DNA of 64,000 nucleotides, from assembly GCF_025949665.1 (NCBI RefSeq), contig NZ_JAPDFT010000001.1, positions 1,302,001 to 1,366,000 on the forward strand. Direction: 5' to 3'. Under the pieces are notes generated by a model that was not told the origin of the DNA, did no database searches, and worked only from the letters and a program-made list of their open reading frames with translations. The stretch comes from Chryseobacterium viscerum (GTDB lineage Bacteria; Bacteroidota; Bacteroidia; Flavobacteriales; Weeksellaceae). Positions 18,376-26,569 of the stretch are shown here, piece by piece (position 1 is the stretch's first letter; each line of letters opens with the position of its first letter). The position numbers were made by a program, and so were the translations under genes.

Positions 18376-19242
18376 ATGAATAACGATATTTTCCCATGTC
18401 TCTGGTATGATGGAGACGCCAAGCAGTCTGCAGAATTTTATTGTAAAGTTTTTGGAGGTGAAATCACTGCAGATACACCCGTGGTAATGAATATTGACTT
18501 GTTTGGACAAAGAGTAATGCTTTTGAACGGCGGTCCGCAATTCAAAAAAAATCCTTCCATCTCTTTCATGGTAATTTGTGAAACAGAAGATGAGGTTCAA
18601 AAATACTGGGATACGCTGTTGGATGGCGGGCTGGCTTTGATGGAGCTGGGATCTTACTCATGGAGTAAAAAATATGGCTGGGTTCAGGATCAATATGGAG
18701 TAACGTGGCAGTTGTTTTTGGGCGAAAAAGAAAGTGAACAAAAGATCATACCTACTTTGATGTTCATCCATCAGAACAACGGAAAAGCAAAAGAGGCAAT
18801 GGAACTTTACACCAAAACATTCCCCAATTCAAGCATAAGAAACATATTGACCTATGGAGCAGGAAGTGAAGGCCACGATATCCCGGAACCGGCAGAAAAT
18901 GTTCAGCATGCTCATTTTATGATAGACAATTACAGCTTATTCTGCATGGATAATTCTTATGATCACCAGTTTGACTTCAATGAAGGAATATCATTGGTGG
19001 TAATGACAGATGACCAGCAGCAGACCGATAACTACTGGAACACGCTGACAGCAGACGGCGGCAGGGAAAGTATGTGCGGCTGGCTGAAAGATAAATATGG
19101 ATTGAGCTGGCAGATAGTGCCTAAAAGACTTATTCAGCTAATGAACGATTCCAATCAGGAAAAAGCTTATAAAGTGGTTCAGGCAATGATGAAAATGCAG
19201 AAAATTATCATCCAGGATCTGGAAGATGCATATAATTCTTAA
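18376..19242 (+). CDS. Two-domain VOC (PhnB-like) protein
   Basis: Starting at ATG 18376 the protein has 288 residues and contains two PhnB-like VOC domains in tandem: domain 1 about residues 1-125 (PCLWYDGDAKQSAEFYCKVFGG to GWVQDQYGVTWQLFL) and domain 2 about 133-262 (PTLMFIHQNNGKAKEAMELYTKTF to CGWLKDKYGLSWQIVPKRL), plus a C-terminal helical tail. The duplicated WLKD/QYG-WQ motifs mark the end of each domain. The upstream TTG at 18316 is in frame but has no supporting features. Function unknown; probable small-molecule binding. Confidence 0.9.
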   Translation: MNNDIFPCLWYDGDAKQSAEFYCKVFGGEITADTPVVMNIDLFGQRVMLLNGGPQFKKNPSISFMVICETEDEVQKYWDTLLDGGLALMELGSYSWSKKYGWVQDQYGVTWQLFLGEKESEQKIIPTLMFIHQNNGKAKEAMELYTKTFPNSSIRNILTYGAGSEGHDIPEPAENVQHAHFMIDNYSLFCMDNSYDHQFDFNEGISLVVMTDDQQQTDNYWNTLTADGGRESMCGWLKDKYGLSWQIVPKRLIQLMNDSNQEKAYKVVQAMMKMQKIIIQDLEDAYNS

Positions 19243-19289
19243 TCTGTTTCGGCGTATTGTTTGATGTACTTTAGAGAAAAGATTTGCAT

Positions 19290-20123
19290 ATGAAGACACA
19301 GAACAAATCAGAATCTAAGTCAAAAGTCCCTAAAGAAGGGCTGTTTCCGGAAATTATCCGGAACGATTATCAGGGAAGCCGGAAGCTGAAGGGTAAAAAA
19401 GCAGTTATTTCCGGGGGAGACAGCGGCATAGGACAGGCTGTAGCCGTTCATTTTGCCAGAGAAGGAGCAGACGTTGCTATTATCTATAAAGAAAGTAATG
19501 ATGATGCCAAAGAAACCCAAAAACTGGTTGAAAAAGAGGGACAGAAGTGCTTACTTATAAAAGGTGATCTTACCCGGAAAGTATTCAGAACCAAATGTGC
19601 GGACAAGATTAAAAAAGAATGGAAGAAACTTGATATTCTGGTTAATAATGCCGGAATTCATACCTCTAAAAGCAGTCTGGAAAAAATCTCTGATGAACAG
19701 ATTCAGGAAACATTTGATACCAATATCATTTCTATGATTTCTTTCACCAGAAATTTTCTTCCGCTGATCGGAAAAGGAGGAAGAATTATCTGTACAACCT
19801 CTGTCACAGCGTACCGCGGAAGTGATCATTTACTTGACTATGCGGCTACAAAAGGAGCGGTGTTGTCTTTTATCCGTTCATTGGCGGATAATCTTGCCGG
19901 AAAAGGAATTCTGGTGAATGGAATTGCACCCGGACCTATTTGGACTCCGCTTGTGAAAGAAGCTTTTGATGACCTTTCCAGGTTTGGAAAAGATACTCCG
20001 CTGAAGCGTGCGGGACAGCCGTCGGAAGTAGCTCCGGCTTATGTATTTCTTGCTTCTAAAGATGCAAGCTATATTACAGGAGAAATTATTCATATTAACG
20101 GAGGTGATTTCGTCGGAGGATAG
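19290..20123 (+). CDS. SDR family oxidoreductase (GRDH/YdaD-like)
   Basis: A 277-residue SDR of the glucose/ribitol-dehydrogenase-like group distinguished by its N-terminal extension (EGLFPEIIRNDYQGSRKLKGKKAV). The cofactor motif is GGDSGIG, the structural motif NNAG, and the catalytic set is Ser in TTSVTAY and the YAATKGA Tyr-Lys pair, followed by PGPIWTPL. Such enzymes are often general-stress proteins (compare YhdF/YdaD/GsiB-type SDRs in Bacillus). I use ATG 19290; a TTG two codons earlier is in frame. It sits in the VOC/SRPBCC detoxification run. Confidence 0.92.
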   Translation: MKTQNKSESKSKVPKEGLFPEIIRNDYQGSRKLKGKKAVISGGDSGIGQAVAVHFAREGADVAIIYKESNDDAKETQKLVEKEGQKCLLIKGDLTRKVFRTKCADKIKKEWKKLDILVNNAGIHTSKSSLEKISDEQIQETFDTNIISMISFTRNFLPLIGKGGRIICTTSVTAYRGSDHLLDYAATKGAVLSFIRSLADNLAGKGILVNGIAPGPIWTPLVKEAFDDLSRFGKDTPLKRAGQPSEVAPAYVFLASKDASYITGEIIHINGGDFVGG

Positions 20124-20254
20124 AATGAAACGCTGGAAACTGGAAACCAGAAGTTAGAAGTTAGAAAATCGCAGTTCAATACACTCTTACTCTCTAACCC
20201 TCAAACCCTCAAACACAATCACCTGCAACCTATTACCTAAAACCAAACACCTAA
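20124..20254. repeat. Degenerate simple-sequence spacer (purine then pyrimidine half)
   Basis: The gap first carries purine-rich words (AGAAGTTAGAAGTTAGAA) and then pyrimidine-rich words (AACCCTCAAACCCTCAAAC and CACCTGCAACCTATTACCTA). The same purine-to-pyrimidine layout recurs at 21217-21335. No coding potential seen. Confidence 0.65.
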
Positions 20255-20260
20255 AATATA

Positions 20261-20689
20261 ATGGAAAAATTATCATACGAAATAGAAATCAATGCTGAAC
20301 CTGAAAAAGTATGGAGTGTCCTTTGGGGAGATATTACATACAGGCAATGGACAACAGCATTTACAGATGGTTCTTTCTATGAAGGAACGCTCGAAGAGAA
20401 TAATATTGTTAAATTTCTTGATCCCAAAAATAATGGGATGTACAGCAGAGTAGAAAAAGTTATTCCCAACGAAGAAATAAAATTTCTGCACCTGGGAGAA
20501 ATTTATGAAGGGATTGAAGTTCCTCAGGATTGGGGAGAAGCAACAGAAGCTTATTTTCTTGAAGAAAATGAAGAAGGAACACTATTGAAAACAGAAATTC
20601 AGACCCCTGCGGAATTTAAAGAATTTTTTGAAGAGAAATTTCCAAAAGCGATGACCATCGTTAAGCATCTTTCAGAAAATCAGCTGTAA
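20261..20689 (+). CDS. SRPBCC domain protein, tandem paralogue 1
   Basis: A 142-residue SRPBCC protein: KLSYEIEINAEPEKVWSVLWGDITYRQWTTAF, then FLDPKNNGMYSRVEKVIPNEEIKFLHLGEI and a C-terminal helix (FFEEKFPKAMTIVKHLSE). It is clearly related to the next gene (compare LSYETVIDAPLQKVWDILWNPETYSEWTRFF), so the two arose by tandem duplication and diverged. It probably binds a hydrophobic ligand; no catalytic residues can be named. Confidence 0.87.
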   Translation: MEKLSYEIEINAEPEKVWSVLWGDITYRQWTTAFTDGSFYEGTLEENNIVKFLDPKNNGMYSRVEKVIPNEEIKFLHLGEIYEGIEVPQDWGEATEAYFLEENEEGTLLKTEIQTPAEFKEFFEEKFPKAMTIVKHLSENQL

Positions 20690-20758
20690 ATATCTCAGGT
20701 TGAAATACACCTGATATTGAAAGTAATTCATAGCCAAATCACTTTAAAAAATAAAAAA

Positions 20759-21217
20759 ATGGAAACCTTATCATACGAAACAGTAATTGATGCTCCTCTA
20801 CAGAAAGTATGGGACATTCTTTGGAACCCTGAAACTTATAGTGAATGGACCCGGTTTTTCGGTGCAGGATCTGTTATGAAGTCCGATTGGAAGGTAGGTG
20901 GAAAGACCTATTTTCTTAATGCTGAGGGAGAAGGAATGGTTTCAACTATAGACAGTATGGAAGAACCCAATCAGATTGTTTTTAAACATCTGGGAATGGT
21001 AGATAAAAATGGAGTAGAAGACACTCAAAGCAAAGAAGTAATGGAATGGAACGGAAGCTTTGAAAAATATTTTTTAATAGACTTTGGAGGGAAAACAAAA
21101 CTTCATGCTGAAGTTCAGGTTGAAAAACAATGGGAAGATCATATGAACACTGGCTTTACAAAAGGATTGACGGTTGTGAAAAGCCTTGCAGAAGGAGTAA
21201 GCCTTGATTCTGTGTGA
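20759..21217 (+). CDS. SRPBCC domain protein, tandem paralogue 2
   Basis: From ATG 20759 the protein has 152 residues; an upstream in-frame start at 20717 would add 14 residues of no family match. It shares the N-terminal strand-helix (METLSYETVIDAPLQKVWDI) and central GEGMVSTIDSMEEPNQIVFKHLGM with the preceding gene, and ends in a long helix, HMNTGFTKGLTVVKSLAEG. Compared with paralogue 1 it has an added WKVGGKTYFLNAEG hairpin. Ligand unknown. Confidence 0.87.
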   Translation: METLSYETVIDAPLQKVWDILWNPETYSEWTRFFGAGSVMKSDWKVGGKTYFLNAEGEGMVSTIDSMEEPNQIVFKHLGMVDKNGVEDTQSKEVMEWNGSFEKYFLIDFGGKTKLHAEVQVEKQWEDHMNTGFTKGLTVVKSLAEGVSLDSV

Positions 21218-21335
21218 TTGAAGTTCAAAGTTTAAAGTTTAAAGTTCAAGGTTTAAAGTTTAGGACAGTTGTCTTGATATCCATCCCTAATCCCTGCCAC
21301 CTGCTACCTATCATCTATTATCTATTATCTATCAA
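21217..21335. repeat. Degenerate simple-sequence spacer
   Basis: Purine-type half TTCAAAGTTTAAAGTTTAAA (from 21225) is followed by pyrimidine-type half with ATCCCTAATCCCTGCCACCT and repeated CTATTAT. The second half is close to the reverse complement of 4163-4230. Confidence 0.7.
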
Positions 21336-21342
21336 CTAAAAA

Positions 21343-21801
21343 ATGAAACTACTCGTAATACTTTTCGTAACATGTATTTTGGCTTTACTAGGGACTTTTT
21401 TGTTTCAGGGGAAGCCGGATTTTATATTCTCTGGAAACCTGGGAATGGCTGTATTTATCATATTTACAGGTTTTTCTCATTTTAAGTTTCAAAAAGGGAT
21501 GGAAATGATGATCCCGGATTTTATGCCCGCAAAAATGTTTTGGGTCTATTGTACAGGAGTACTGGAAATTGCCGCGGGAATTGGGCTTATGATTCCGGCT
21601 ATTCGTGAGATAACCGCAATTTTACTCATTGTTTTTTATGTCCTGGTTTTTATAGCCAATATCAATTCTTCCAGGAAAAAGATTAATATTTTTAAAGCCG
21701 ATTACACAGGTCCTGGAATGAAGTACTTTTATACTCAAAGGATTCCCATGCAGATTATCTTAATCGTCTGGACATGGTATTTCGGAATATATTTACACTA
21801 A
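21343..21801 (+). CDS. DoxX family membrane protein
   Basis: A 152-residue integral membrane protein with four hydrophobic segments (about residues 3-20, 28-46, 65-102 and 125-150), preceded by no cleavable signal. The GFSHFKFQKGMEMMIPDFMPAKMFWVYCTGVLEIAAGIGLMIP stretch, split here only for description, is the DoxX-type core: HF-K, IPDF-P and EI-AG-GL. Related proteins act as membrane partners of oxidoreductases or in quinone/thiosulfate metabolism, but this subgroup is uncharacterised. It closes the detoxification run and has its own terminator. Confidence 0.85.
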   Translation: MKLLVILFVTCILALLGTFLFQGKPDFIFSGNLGMAVFIIFTGFSHFKFQKGMEMMIPDFMPAKMFWVYCTGVLEIAAGIGLMIPAIREITAILLIVFYVLVFIANINSSRKKINIFKADYTGPGMKYFYTQRIPMQIILIVWTWYFGIYLH

Positions 21802-21804
21802 ATA

Positions 21805-21833
21805 AAAAAGACAGTCACTAAGGCTGTCTTTTT
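21805..21833 (+). terminator. Terminator after DoxX gene
   Basis: AAAAAGACAG (21805-21814) pairs with CTGTCTTTTT (21824-21833), starting 3 bp after the stop codon. Confidence 0.85.
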
Positions 21834-21977
21834 CATATAATTGATATTTTTTTCATTAATTGATAAAAACAGTGTAACGTTTTGTGGGTATAATATGTCT
21901 TATTATATAAATGCATTTATTTTCTATTGTTTTAAAAATGAGTGCCTTCTATAACTTTAACCTTTAAAACAGAAGTT

Positions 21978-23981
21978 ATGAACCTAAATCACAACATTTT
22001 CGGTACAGCCCTTATTGTACTATCTACCATTATGACCAACGCACAGAGCTCTACTGCCAAACTGCCGGGAGATCCTACTTTGCCATCTTCCAAAGCCAAT
22101 CTTGAGAAGCTGATTTCTTATGACAAAGGAAACTTTAAATACAAAGTGGAAGACTATTTTGCAAGACCAAAAGCTTCAGCATTTAAAATTTCTCCTGACG
22201 GAAAATACCTTTCCTATAAAGAAAAAGACCAGGATAAAAAGAACCACGTGTATGTAAAAGACCTGAGTTCAGGAAAAATTACCAAAGCCATCGTGGAAAA
22301 AGATGATCTGATCAGAGGCTATGGCTGGCTGAACAAAAAACGCCTTTACTACACTCAGGATAGAGGAGGAAATGAGAACATTCATTTGTATGCTGCAGAT
22401 GCAGATGGTGGAAATCAGAAGGACTTGACACCATTTGACGGAGTAAAAGTACAATCAATTATTCCTATAAAAGATACGGATTTTGTTGTAGTTACCCTCA
22501 ATAAAAATAATAAACAGATTTTTGAGCCTTTTAAAATCAATTTCGTTACCGGAGAAATGACCCAGCTATATGAAAATAAAGATGTCAACAGTCCTATTGA
22601 CGACTATCTTTTTGATAAAGATGGAAATTTGAGAGGTTATAGTGTTCTTGAAAACGGATTAACCACAAAAACCTATTATAAAGATCTGCAGACAGGAAAA
22701 TTCAATCTGATTAAATCTGCAGATTGGTCTGATACTTTCAGCATTATAGAATTTAATGAAAATTCTAAAAATAAAGATGAAGCGTATGTAGTAACGAATC
22801 TGGATAGCGATAAAGCGAGAATTGTGCTGTATGATCTGAAAAAAAATGCTGTGATAAAAGAGATTTATTCTAATCCTGTATATGATGTAAGCTCCATAAG
22901 CACTGCCGGTAAAAACAGAAATTACGAACTTGATTTTATAAGCTATGAAGGAACTAAAGGAGAAACAGTTCCGGTAAGTAAATTTTATAAAGAAATACAT
23001 GACAAATTAAAAGCTCAGTTTGGAGATAAGGAATTTGGGATTGCTTCTTCAGATGATAATAATGATAAACTTCTGGTTGTGGTAGGAAGTGATAAGCTCT
23101 ACGGAACCTATTATGAATATGACACCAAAACCAAGCAGACCAAACTTCTCTACAACCTGATGCCTCAGCTGAAGGAAGAAGATATGGCTGAAATGAGACC
23201 TATCGAATTTAAAAGCAGAGATGGAATGACCATTCATGGATATATTACATTGCCTAAAGCAGCACTGGAAGGTAAAAAAGTTCCTTTGATTGTAAATCCT
23301 CATGGCGGCCCGCAGGGAATCAGAGACAGCTGGGGATTCAATCCGGAAACACAATTGTTTGCAAGCAGAGGATATGCTACTCTTCAGGTGAACTTCAGAA
23401 TTTCAGGAGGATATGGAAAATCATTCCAGAAAGCCGGATACAAACAAATCGGAAGAAAAGCCATGGATGATGTGGAAGATGGTGTAAAATACGCCATTGA
23501 ACAGGGATGGGTAGATAAAGATAAAGTAGCTATTTACGGAGGAAGCCATGGAGGGTATGCAACATTAATGGGATTGATCAAAACTCCGGATTTGTATACC
23601 TGTGGAGTGGATTACGTAGGAGTATCCAATATTTTTACCTTCTTTGCTTCTTTCCCGGAATACTGGAAACCTTATAAAGAAATGGTAAAACAAATCTGGT
23701 ATGATCTGGATAATCCAGAAGAAGCTAAAATTGCTAAGGAAGTTTCTCCCGTGTTCCAGATTGATAAAATCAAGAAACCATTATTTGTGGTGCAGGGAGC
23801 TAATGATCCAAGAGTAAACATCAATGAATCTGATCAGATTGTAAAAGCAATGCGTGCTAAAGGTTTTGAAGTTCCTTATCTGGTAAAATATGATGAAGGG
23901 CACGGATTTGGAAAAGAACCGAACAGAATTGAACTTTATAAATCCATGTTAGGATTCTTTGCAGAAAATTTTAATAAGTAA
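21978..23981 (+). CDS. S9 family (prolyl oligopeptidase-type) peptidase
   Basis: Starting at ATG 21978 the protein has 667 residues with a Sec signal peptide (LNHNIFGTALIVLSTIMTNAQ). The N-terminal two thirds form a beta-propeller with repeated SPDGKYLSY/DKDGNLRGY-like blades; the C-terminal hydrolase domain has the nucleophile in YGGSHGGYATLMG (Ser about 523), Asp in VQGANDPRVN (about 609) and His in DEGHGFGKE (about 641). Secreted or periplasmic acylaminoacyl/dipeptidyl peptidases of this type take part in peptide scavenging. The longer in-frame start at 21942 would spoil the signal peptide. Monocistronic. Confidence 0.94.
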   Translation: MNLNHNIFGTALIVLSTIMTNAQSSTAKLPGDPTLPSSKANLEKLISYDKGNFKYKVEDYFARPKASAFKISPDGKYLSYKEKDQDKKNHVYVKDLSSGKITKAIVEKDDLIRGYGWLNKKRLYYTQDRGGNENIHLYAADADGGNQKDLTPFDGVKVQSIIPIKDTDFVVVTLNKNNKQIFEPFKINFVTGEMTQLYENKDVNSPIDDYLFDKDGNLRGYSVLENGLTTKTYYKDLQTGKFNLIKSADWSDTFSIIEFNENSKNKDEAYVVTNLDSDKARIVLYDLKKNAVIKEIYSNPVYDVSSISTAGKNRNYELDFISYEGTKGETVPVSKFYKEIHDKLKAQFGDKEFGIASSDDNNDKLLVVVGSDKLYGTYYEYDTKTKQTKLLYNLMPQLKEEDMAEMRPIEFKSRDGMTIHGYITLPKAALEGKKVPLIVNPHGGPQGIRDSWGFNPETQLFASRGYATLQVNFRISGGYGKSFQKAGYKQIGRKAMDDVEDGVKYAIEQGWVDKDKVAIYGGSHGGYATLMGLIKTPDLYTCGVDYVGVSNIFTFFASFPEYWKPYKEMVKQIWYDLDNPEEAKIAKEVSPVFQIDKIKKPLFVVQGANDPRVNINESDQIVKAMRAKGFEVPYLVKYDEGHGFGKEPNRIELYKSMLGFFAENFNK

Positions 23982-24000
23982 CTAATAATTTTATAATGTG

Positions 24001-24036
24001 GAAACGGAGGGCTAAGGTCTTCCGTTTCTTTTTTTT
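24001..24036 (+). terminator. Terminator after S9 peptidase gene
   Basis: GAAACGGA and TCCGTTTC pair around a 12-nt loop and are followed by eight T residues. Confidence 0.85.
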
Positions 24037-24054
24037 GTTATTATGACTAGGTGT

Positions 24055-24126
24055 TTAGATTCCTACGGAATGACAAGCTGTATGGATAAACTATCATTAC
24101 AATTGTGTTATTCCGTAGGAATCTAA
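24055..24126. repeat. Inverted pair of M2-type repeats
   Basis: TTAGATTCCTACGGAAT (24055-24071) and its exact reverse complement (24110-24126) form a 17-bp stem with a 38-nt loop. Each arm is one copy of the GATTCCT..GGAATGACA repeat found elsewhere in the window, here arranged head to head. The 478-bp gap 23982-24459 contains only this, the terminator and the structured element at 24202. Confidence 0.75.
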
Positions 24127-24201
24127 GATGAAGTTAGAAATTGAGAATGGATAAAAAGGTTTTTATCATTCATCAATATTTCATTTGTTATTTATCATTT
24201 T

Positions 24202-24310
24202 AGCCCCGATAGCAGCGGTTACCCCGGAACATGAGTGGGAGCGTCGGAGGGTAAGAGCGTGGGATCGTTTGGTGTGAGGAGTATGAGCGGATAGCGGGAA
24301 AAAGCTTCCT
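24202..24310 (+). ncRNA. Candidate structured RNA element (Flavobacteria-type)
   Basis: The segment is far more G-rich than its surroundings. It starts AGCCCCGATAGCAGCGG and ends GCGGATAGCGGGAAAAAGCT. AGC and CCCG at the 5' end pair with GCT and CGGG at the 3' end, leaving two GAUA-containing internal strands facing each other; an inner TTACCC/GGGTAA stem closes a second hairpin. I remember such AGCCCCGATAG...GCGGATAGCGGGAAA segments recurring between genes in flavobacterial genomes, possibly the Rfam Flavo-1 motif, but could not test this. It lies 150 bp upstream of the ECF sigma gene. Confidence 0.55.
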
Positions 24311-24459
24311 TAAAAAAATAAGCAATGATTAATAAGTAATGAATAATTTGGCGATAATTTGAGAGATAAAAATATCGATGAATAAAAGAAAAATTGAATT
24401 ATAAGAAAAATATTTTAAATTTATTAAAGTAAAACCAAAAGATTAGCCGTCATAGCAGT

Positions 24460-25038
24460 ATGGAGGTTGTCGAAAAAATAACAATGCCACAGAAAGAGAA
24501 AGAAAGCATCATCTCGCAGACCGTTTCCAACTACGGAGGGAAGCTGATGTCTTATATTCGTCCGAAAGTGAAAAACACGGAGGATGCGGAAGATATTCTG
24601 CAGGAAGTGTGGTATCAGTTCAGTAGCCTTACGAATATTTCGGAGATCGTAAATGTTGGTGGGTGGTTATACAGAGTAACGGCAAATAAAATCACAGACC
24701 GTTACCGCAAAAAGAAAACAGAAAATCTTGAAGATTTCGTATATGAAGATGAAGACGGCAGTTTTTCTATCAAGGATATTCTTCTGATGGATGAGAGCGC
24801 TGGCCCTGAAGTGAAAATGTTTCAGGATGAGATCTGGAAAAAACTGTTTGAAGCACTTGATGAACTTCCCGAAAAACAAAGGCTGGTCTACGTAGAAAAT
24901 GAACTGAATGACAAAACCCTCCAGGAGATTGCCGATGAACAGGGAGAAAACATCAAGACCATCATCAGTAGAAAAAACTATGCTGTGAAGCATTTGAGAA
25001 ACAGATTGAGAAAATTATACGAAGATTTAAAAAGTTAG
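24460..25038 (+). CDS. RNA polymerase sigma factor, ECF (sigma-70 family)
   Basis: A 192-residue ECF sigma factor. Region 2 spans about residues 25-95 (YIRPKVKNTEDAEDILQEVWYQF, then VGGWLYRVTANKITDRYRKKK), and region 4 about 125-185 (LDELPEKQRLVYVENELNDKTLQEIADEQGENIKTIISRKNYAVKHLRNRL). An internal ATG at 24484 could also serve as start. No FecR-type or zinc anti-sigma gene is adjacent; instead a small membrane protein starts 11 bp later, which is a candidate for its regulator or target. Confidence 0.93.
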   Translation: MEVVEKITMPQKEKESIISQTVSNYGGKLMSYIRPKVKNTEDAEDILQEVWYQFSSLTNISEIVNVGGWLYRVTANKITDRYRKKKTENLEDFVYEDEDGSFSIKDILLMDESAGPEVKMFQDEIWKKLFEALDELPEKQRLVYVENELNDKTLQEIADEQGENIKTIISRKNYAVKHLRNRLRKLYEDLKS

Positions 25039-25049
25039 AAAAAGAAATT

Positions 25050-25382
25050 ATGAATCATAAACACAAAAAGGGTTGGATTTTTTTATTGTTATGCCCGCCA
25101 TTAATTTTAGCCGCTGTTACATGGATTGTAATGCTGCTCTGGAATTGTCTTCTCCCAGAGATTTTAGGAGTGAAAACGATTACTTTCTGGCAGGCAATGG
25201 GAATACTGATCCTAAGTAAAATTCTTTTCGGAGGTTTCCATTTCGGTAAAGGAATGAAAGACTTCAAGGAAAGAAAAATGAGAGAAAAAATGGAAAGCTG
25301 GTCCCCTGAGGAAAGAGAAAAATTCAAAGAGGTTTGGCGAAATAAATGCTCGGGAGGATTCTTCAACAGAAATAACGAATAA
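25050..25382 (+). CDS. Small membrane protein downstream of ECF sigma
   Basis: A 110-residue protein I do not recognise. It has two hydrophobic segments (about residues 8-32 and 42-60) and a charged cytoplasmic tail, DFKERKMREKMESWSPEEREKFKEVWRNKC, predicted as an amphipathic helix. Position 11 bp after the sigma gene indicates one operon. The tail pattern, acidic/basic helix ending in Lys-x-x-Cys, resembles that of the 85-residue protein downstream, so the two may be partners. Possible role as anti-sigma or stress-envelope protein is inference from location alone. Confidence 0.75.
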   Translation: MNHKHKKGWIFLLLCPPLILAAVTWIVMLLWNCLLPEILGVKTITFWQAMGILILSKILFGGFHFGKGMKDFKERKMREKMESWSPEEREKFKEVWRNKCSGGFFNRNNE

Positions 25383-25473
25383 TTTGAAAATTTTAAAGAA
25401 GTAGTAAAGTAAAATTAGAATTCATTCGTCTCTATAAAAAACAAGAAGTAGTAAAATTTAAAATTTTGAAAAA

Positions 25474-25731
25474 ATGAAAAATTCAGCATTAAAAGGAGCT
25501 CTTGGAGCATTAGCCGTTGTGGGTGTAGCCTTAATCGCTAAAAAAGCAATACAAAGAAAAAGATTTATCAAAGGTATTTTTGATGAATATGGAATCAAGG
25601 AGAAATCTCCTTTCGGACTGGCAGATAAGATCAGAGAAATGAATGATGAGCAATATCAGGAACTGAAAGGGAAATTCAAAAAAGAATTCCATTCAAGATG
25701 CTGCAGAAAGGATAATACCTGCGAAGCATAA
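25474..25731 (+). CDS. Small single-pass protein with Cys-rich tail
   Basis: An 85-residue unrecognised protein: a hydrophobic Ala/Val/Gly-rich N-terminal segment (KGALGALAVVGVALIAKKA), a basic stretch, then DKIREMNDEQYQELKGKFKKEFHSRCCRKDNTC. The four Cys at the end (one pair CC) could bind metal or form disulfides. It is separated by 91 bp from the previous gene and ends at a strong GC-rich hairpin, so it likely ends the sigma operon. No homologue can be named. Confidence 0.72.
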   Translation: MKNSALKGALGALAVVGVALIAKKAIQRKRFIKGIFDEYGIKEKSPFGLADKIREMNDEQYQELKGKFKKEFHSRCCRKDNTCEA

Positions 25732-25757
25732 TACGTAAAGACTAAATTGAAATTGTT

Positions 25758-25802
25758 AATTCCGGCGCGGGAAGCTCTGCTTCCCGCGCCGGAATTTTTT
25801 AT
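25758..25802 (+). terminator. GC-rich perfect hairpin (18-bp stem)
   Basis: AATTCCGGCGCGGGAAGC (25758-25775), loop TCT, and the exact complement (25779-25796), then a T run. It works as a terminator for the sigma operon. The GC-rich stem stands out in an AT-rich genome, and a related-style hairpin occurs at 50414-50448. Confidence 0.85.
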
Positions 25803-25874
25803 TTAAAACAAGCTGCTAAGAGATGTTTTAGTCCTACATTTGTTTCTTTATTATTAAAGATTACTCAGAAGATT

Positions 25875-26516
25875 ATGAAAATCAGAAATATTTTTATGGC
25901 GGTGCTGTCATTTTTCTCAGTCATTATTTATGGGCAGTATTCCGGACAGAAACAATATGTTTTCTTTTTGCATAATAAATTTTTAGAAGGGCATTCTTTA
26001 GAGGAGAAGCACCCAAAATACGAGGTTGCAGAATATGAAGAAATACTCAATAAATTAAAGGATAAAAATACGATTGTGATTTCTGAGAAAAGAAAAGCAG
26101 ATACCGATCCCATAGCGTATGCAGGAAAGGTGAGAAAGCAGATTGACAGTCTGATGAAAAAAGGAATTCAGGCTGGAAGGATTACCGTTGTAGGAACTTC
26201 GCAGGGAGGATATATTGCGCAGTATGTGTCTTATTATGAAAAGAATCCGGACTTGAAATTTGTGATTATTGGAGCGAGTTTTAAAGATGATTCTTTGGAA
26301 AAAGATAAAAACTTTAAGCTTTATGGAAGAATTCTTTCCATTACGGAGAAATCAGATGACGGGCATCTGCCGTTATCAAAGGAACAGAGATTGATGAGAT
26401 CTGATATTAAAGATTTTAAAGAAATAGAGCTTAACACTGGTTTACAACATGGTTTTCTTTTTAAAGCACTCAATGATTGGATAACTCCTACTAAGGATTG
26501 GGTTTCCCGGAAATAG
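25875..26516 (+). CDS. Secreted alpha/beta hydrolase
   Basis: A 213-residue protein with a signal peptide (MKIRNIFMAVLSFFSVIIYG, cleavage near residue 20). The mature part shows an alpha/beta hydrolase layout: YVFFLHNKFLEGHS near the N-terminus, the nucleophile elbow VGTSQGGYIAQYV (Ser about 112), an acidic SEKSDDGHLP loop and a late LQHGFLF His. It belongs to small exported hydrolases of unknown substrate in Bacteroidota. It has no close neighbours in the operon sense: 143 bp upstream and a repeat array downstream. Confidence 0.83.
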   Translation: MKIRNIFMAVLSFFSVIIYGQYSGQKQYVFFLHNKFLEGHSLEEKHPKYEVAEYEEILNKLKDKNTIVISEKRKADTDPIAYAGKVRKQIDSLMKKGIQAGRITVVGTSQGGYIAQYVSYYEKNPDLKFVIIGASFKDDSLEKDKNFKLYGRILSITEKSDDGHLPLSKEQRLMRSDIKDFKEIELNTGLQHGFLFKALNDWITPTKDWVSRK

Positions 26517-26569
26517 ATGCTGGTTGGTCTATTAACGTTTAGTTCTTATGATTGAAGTTACTACGAAAT

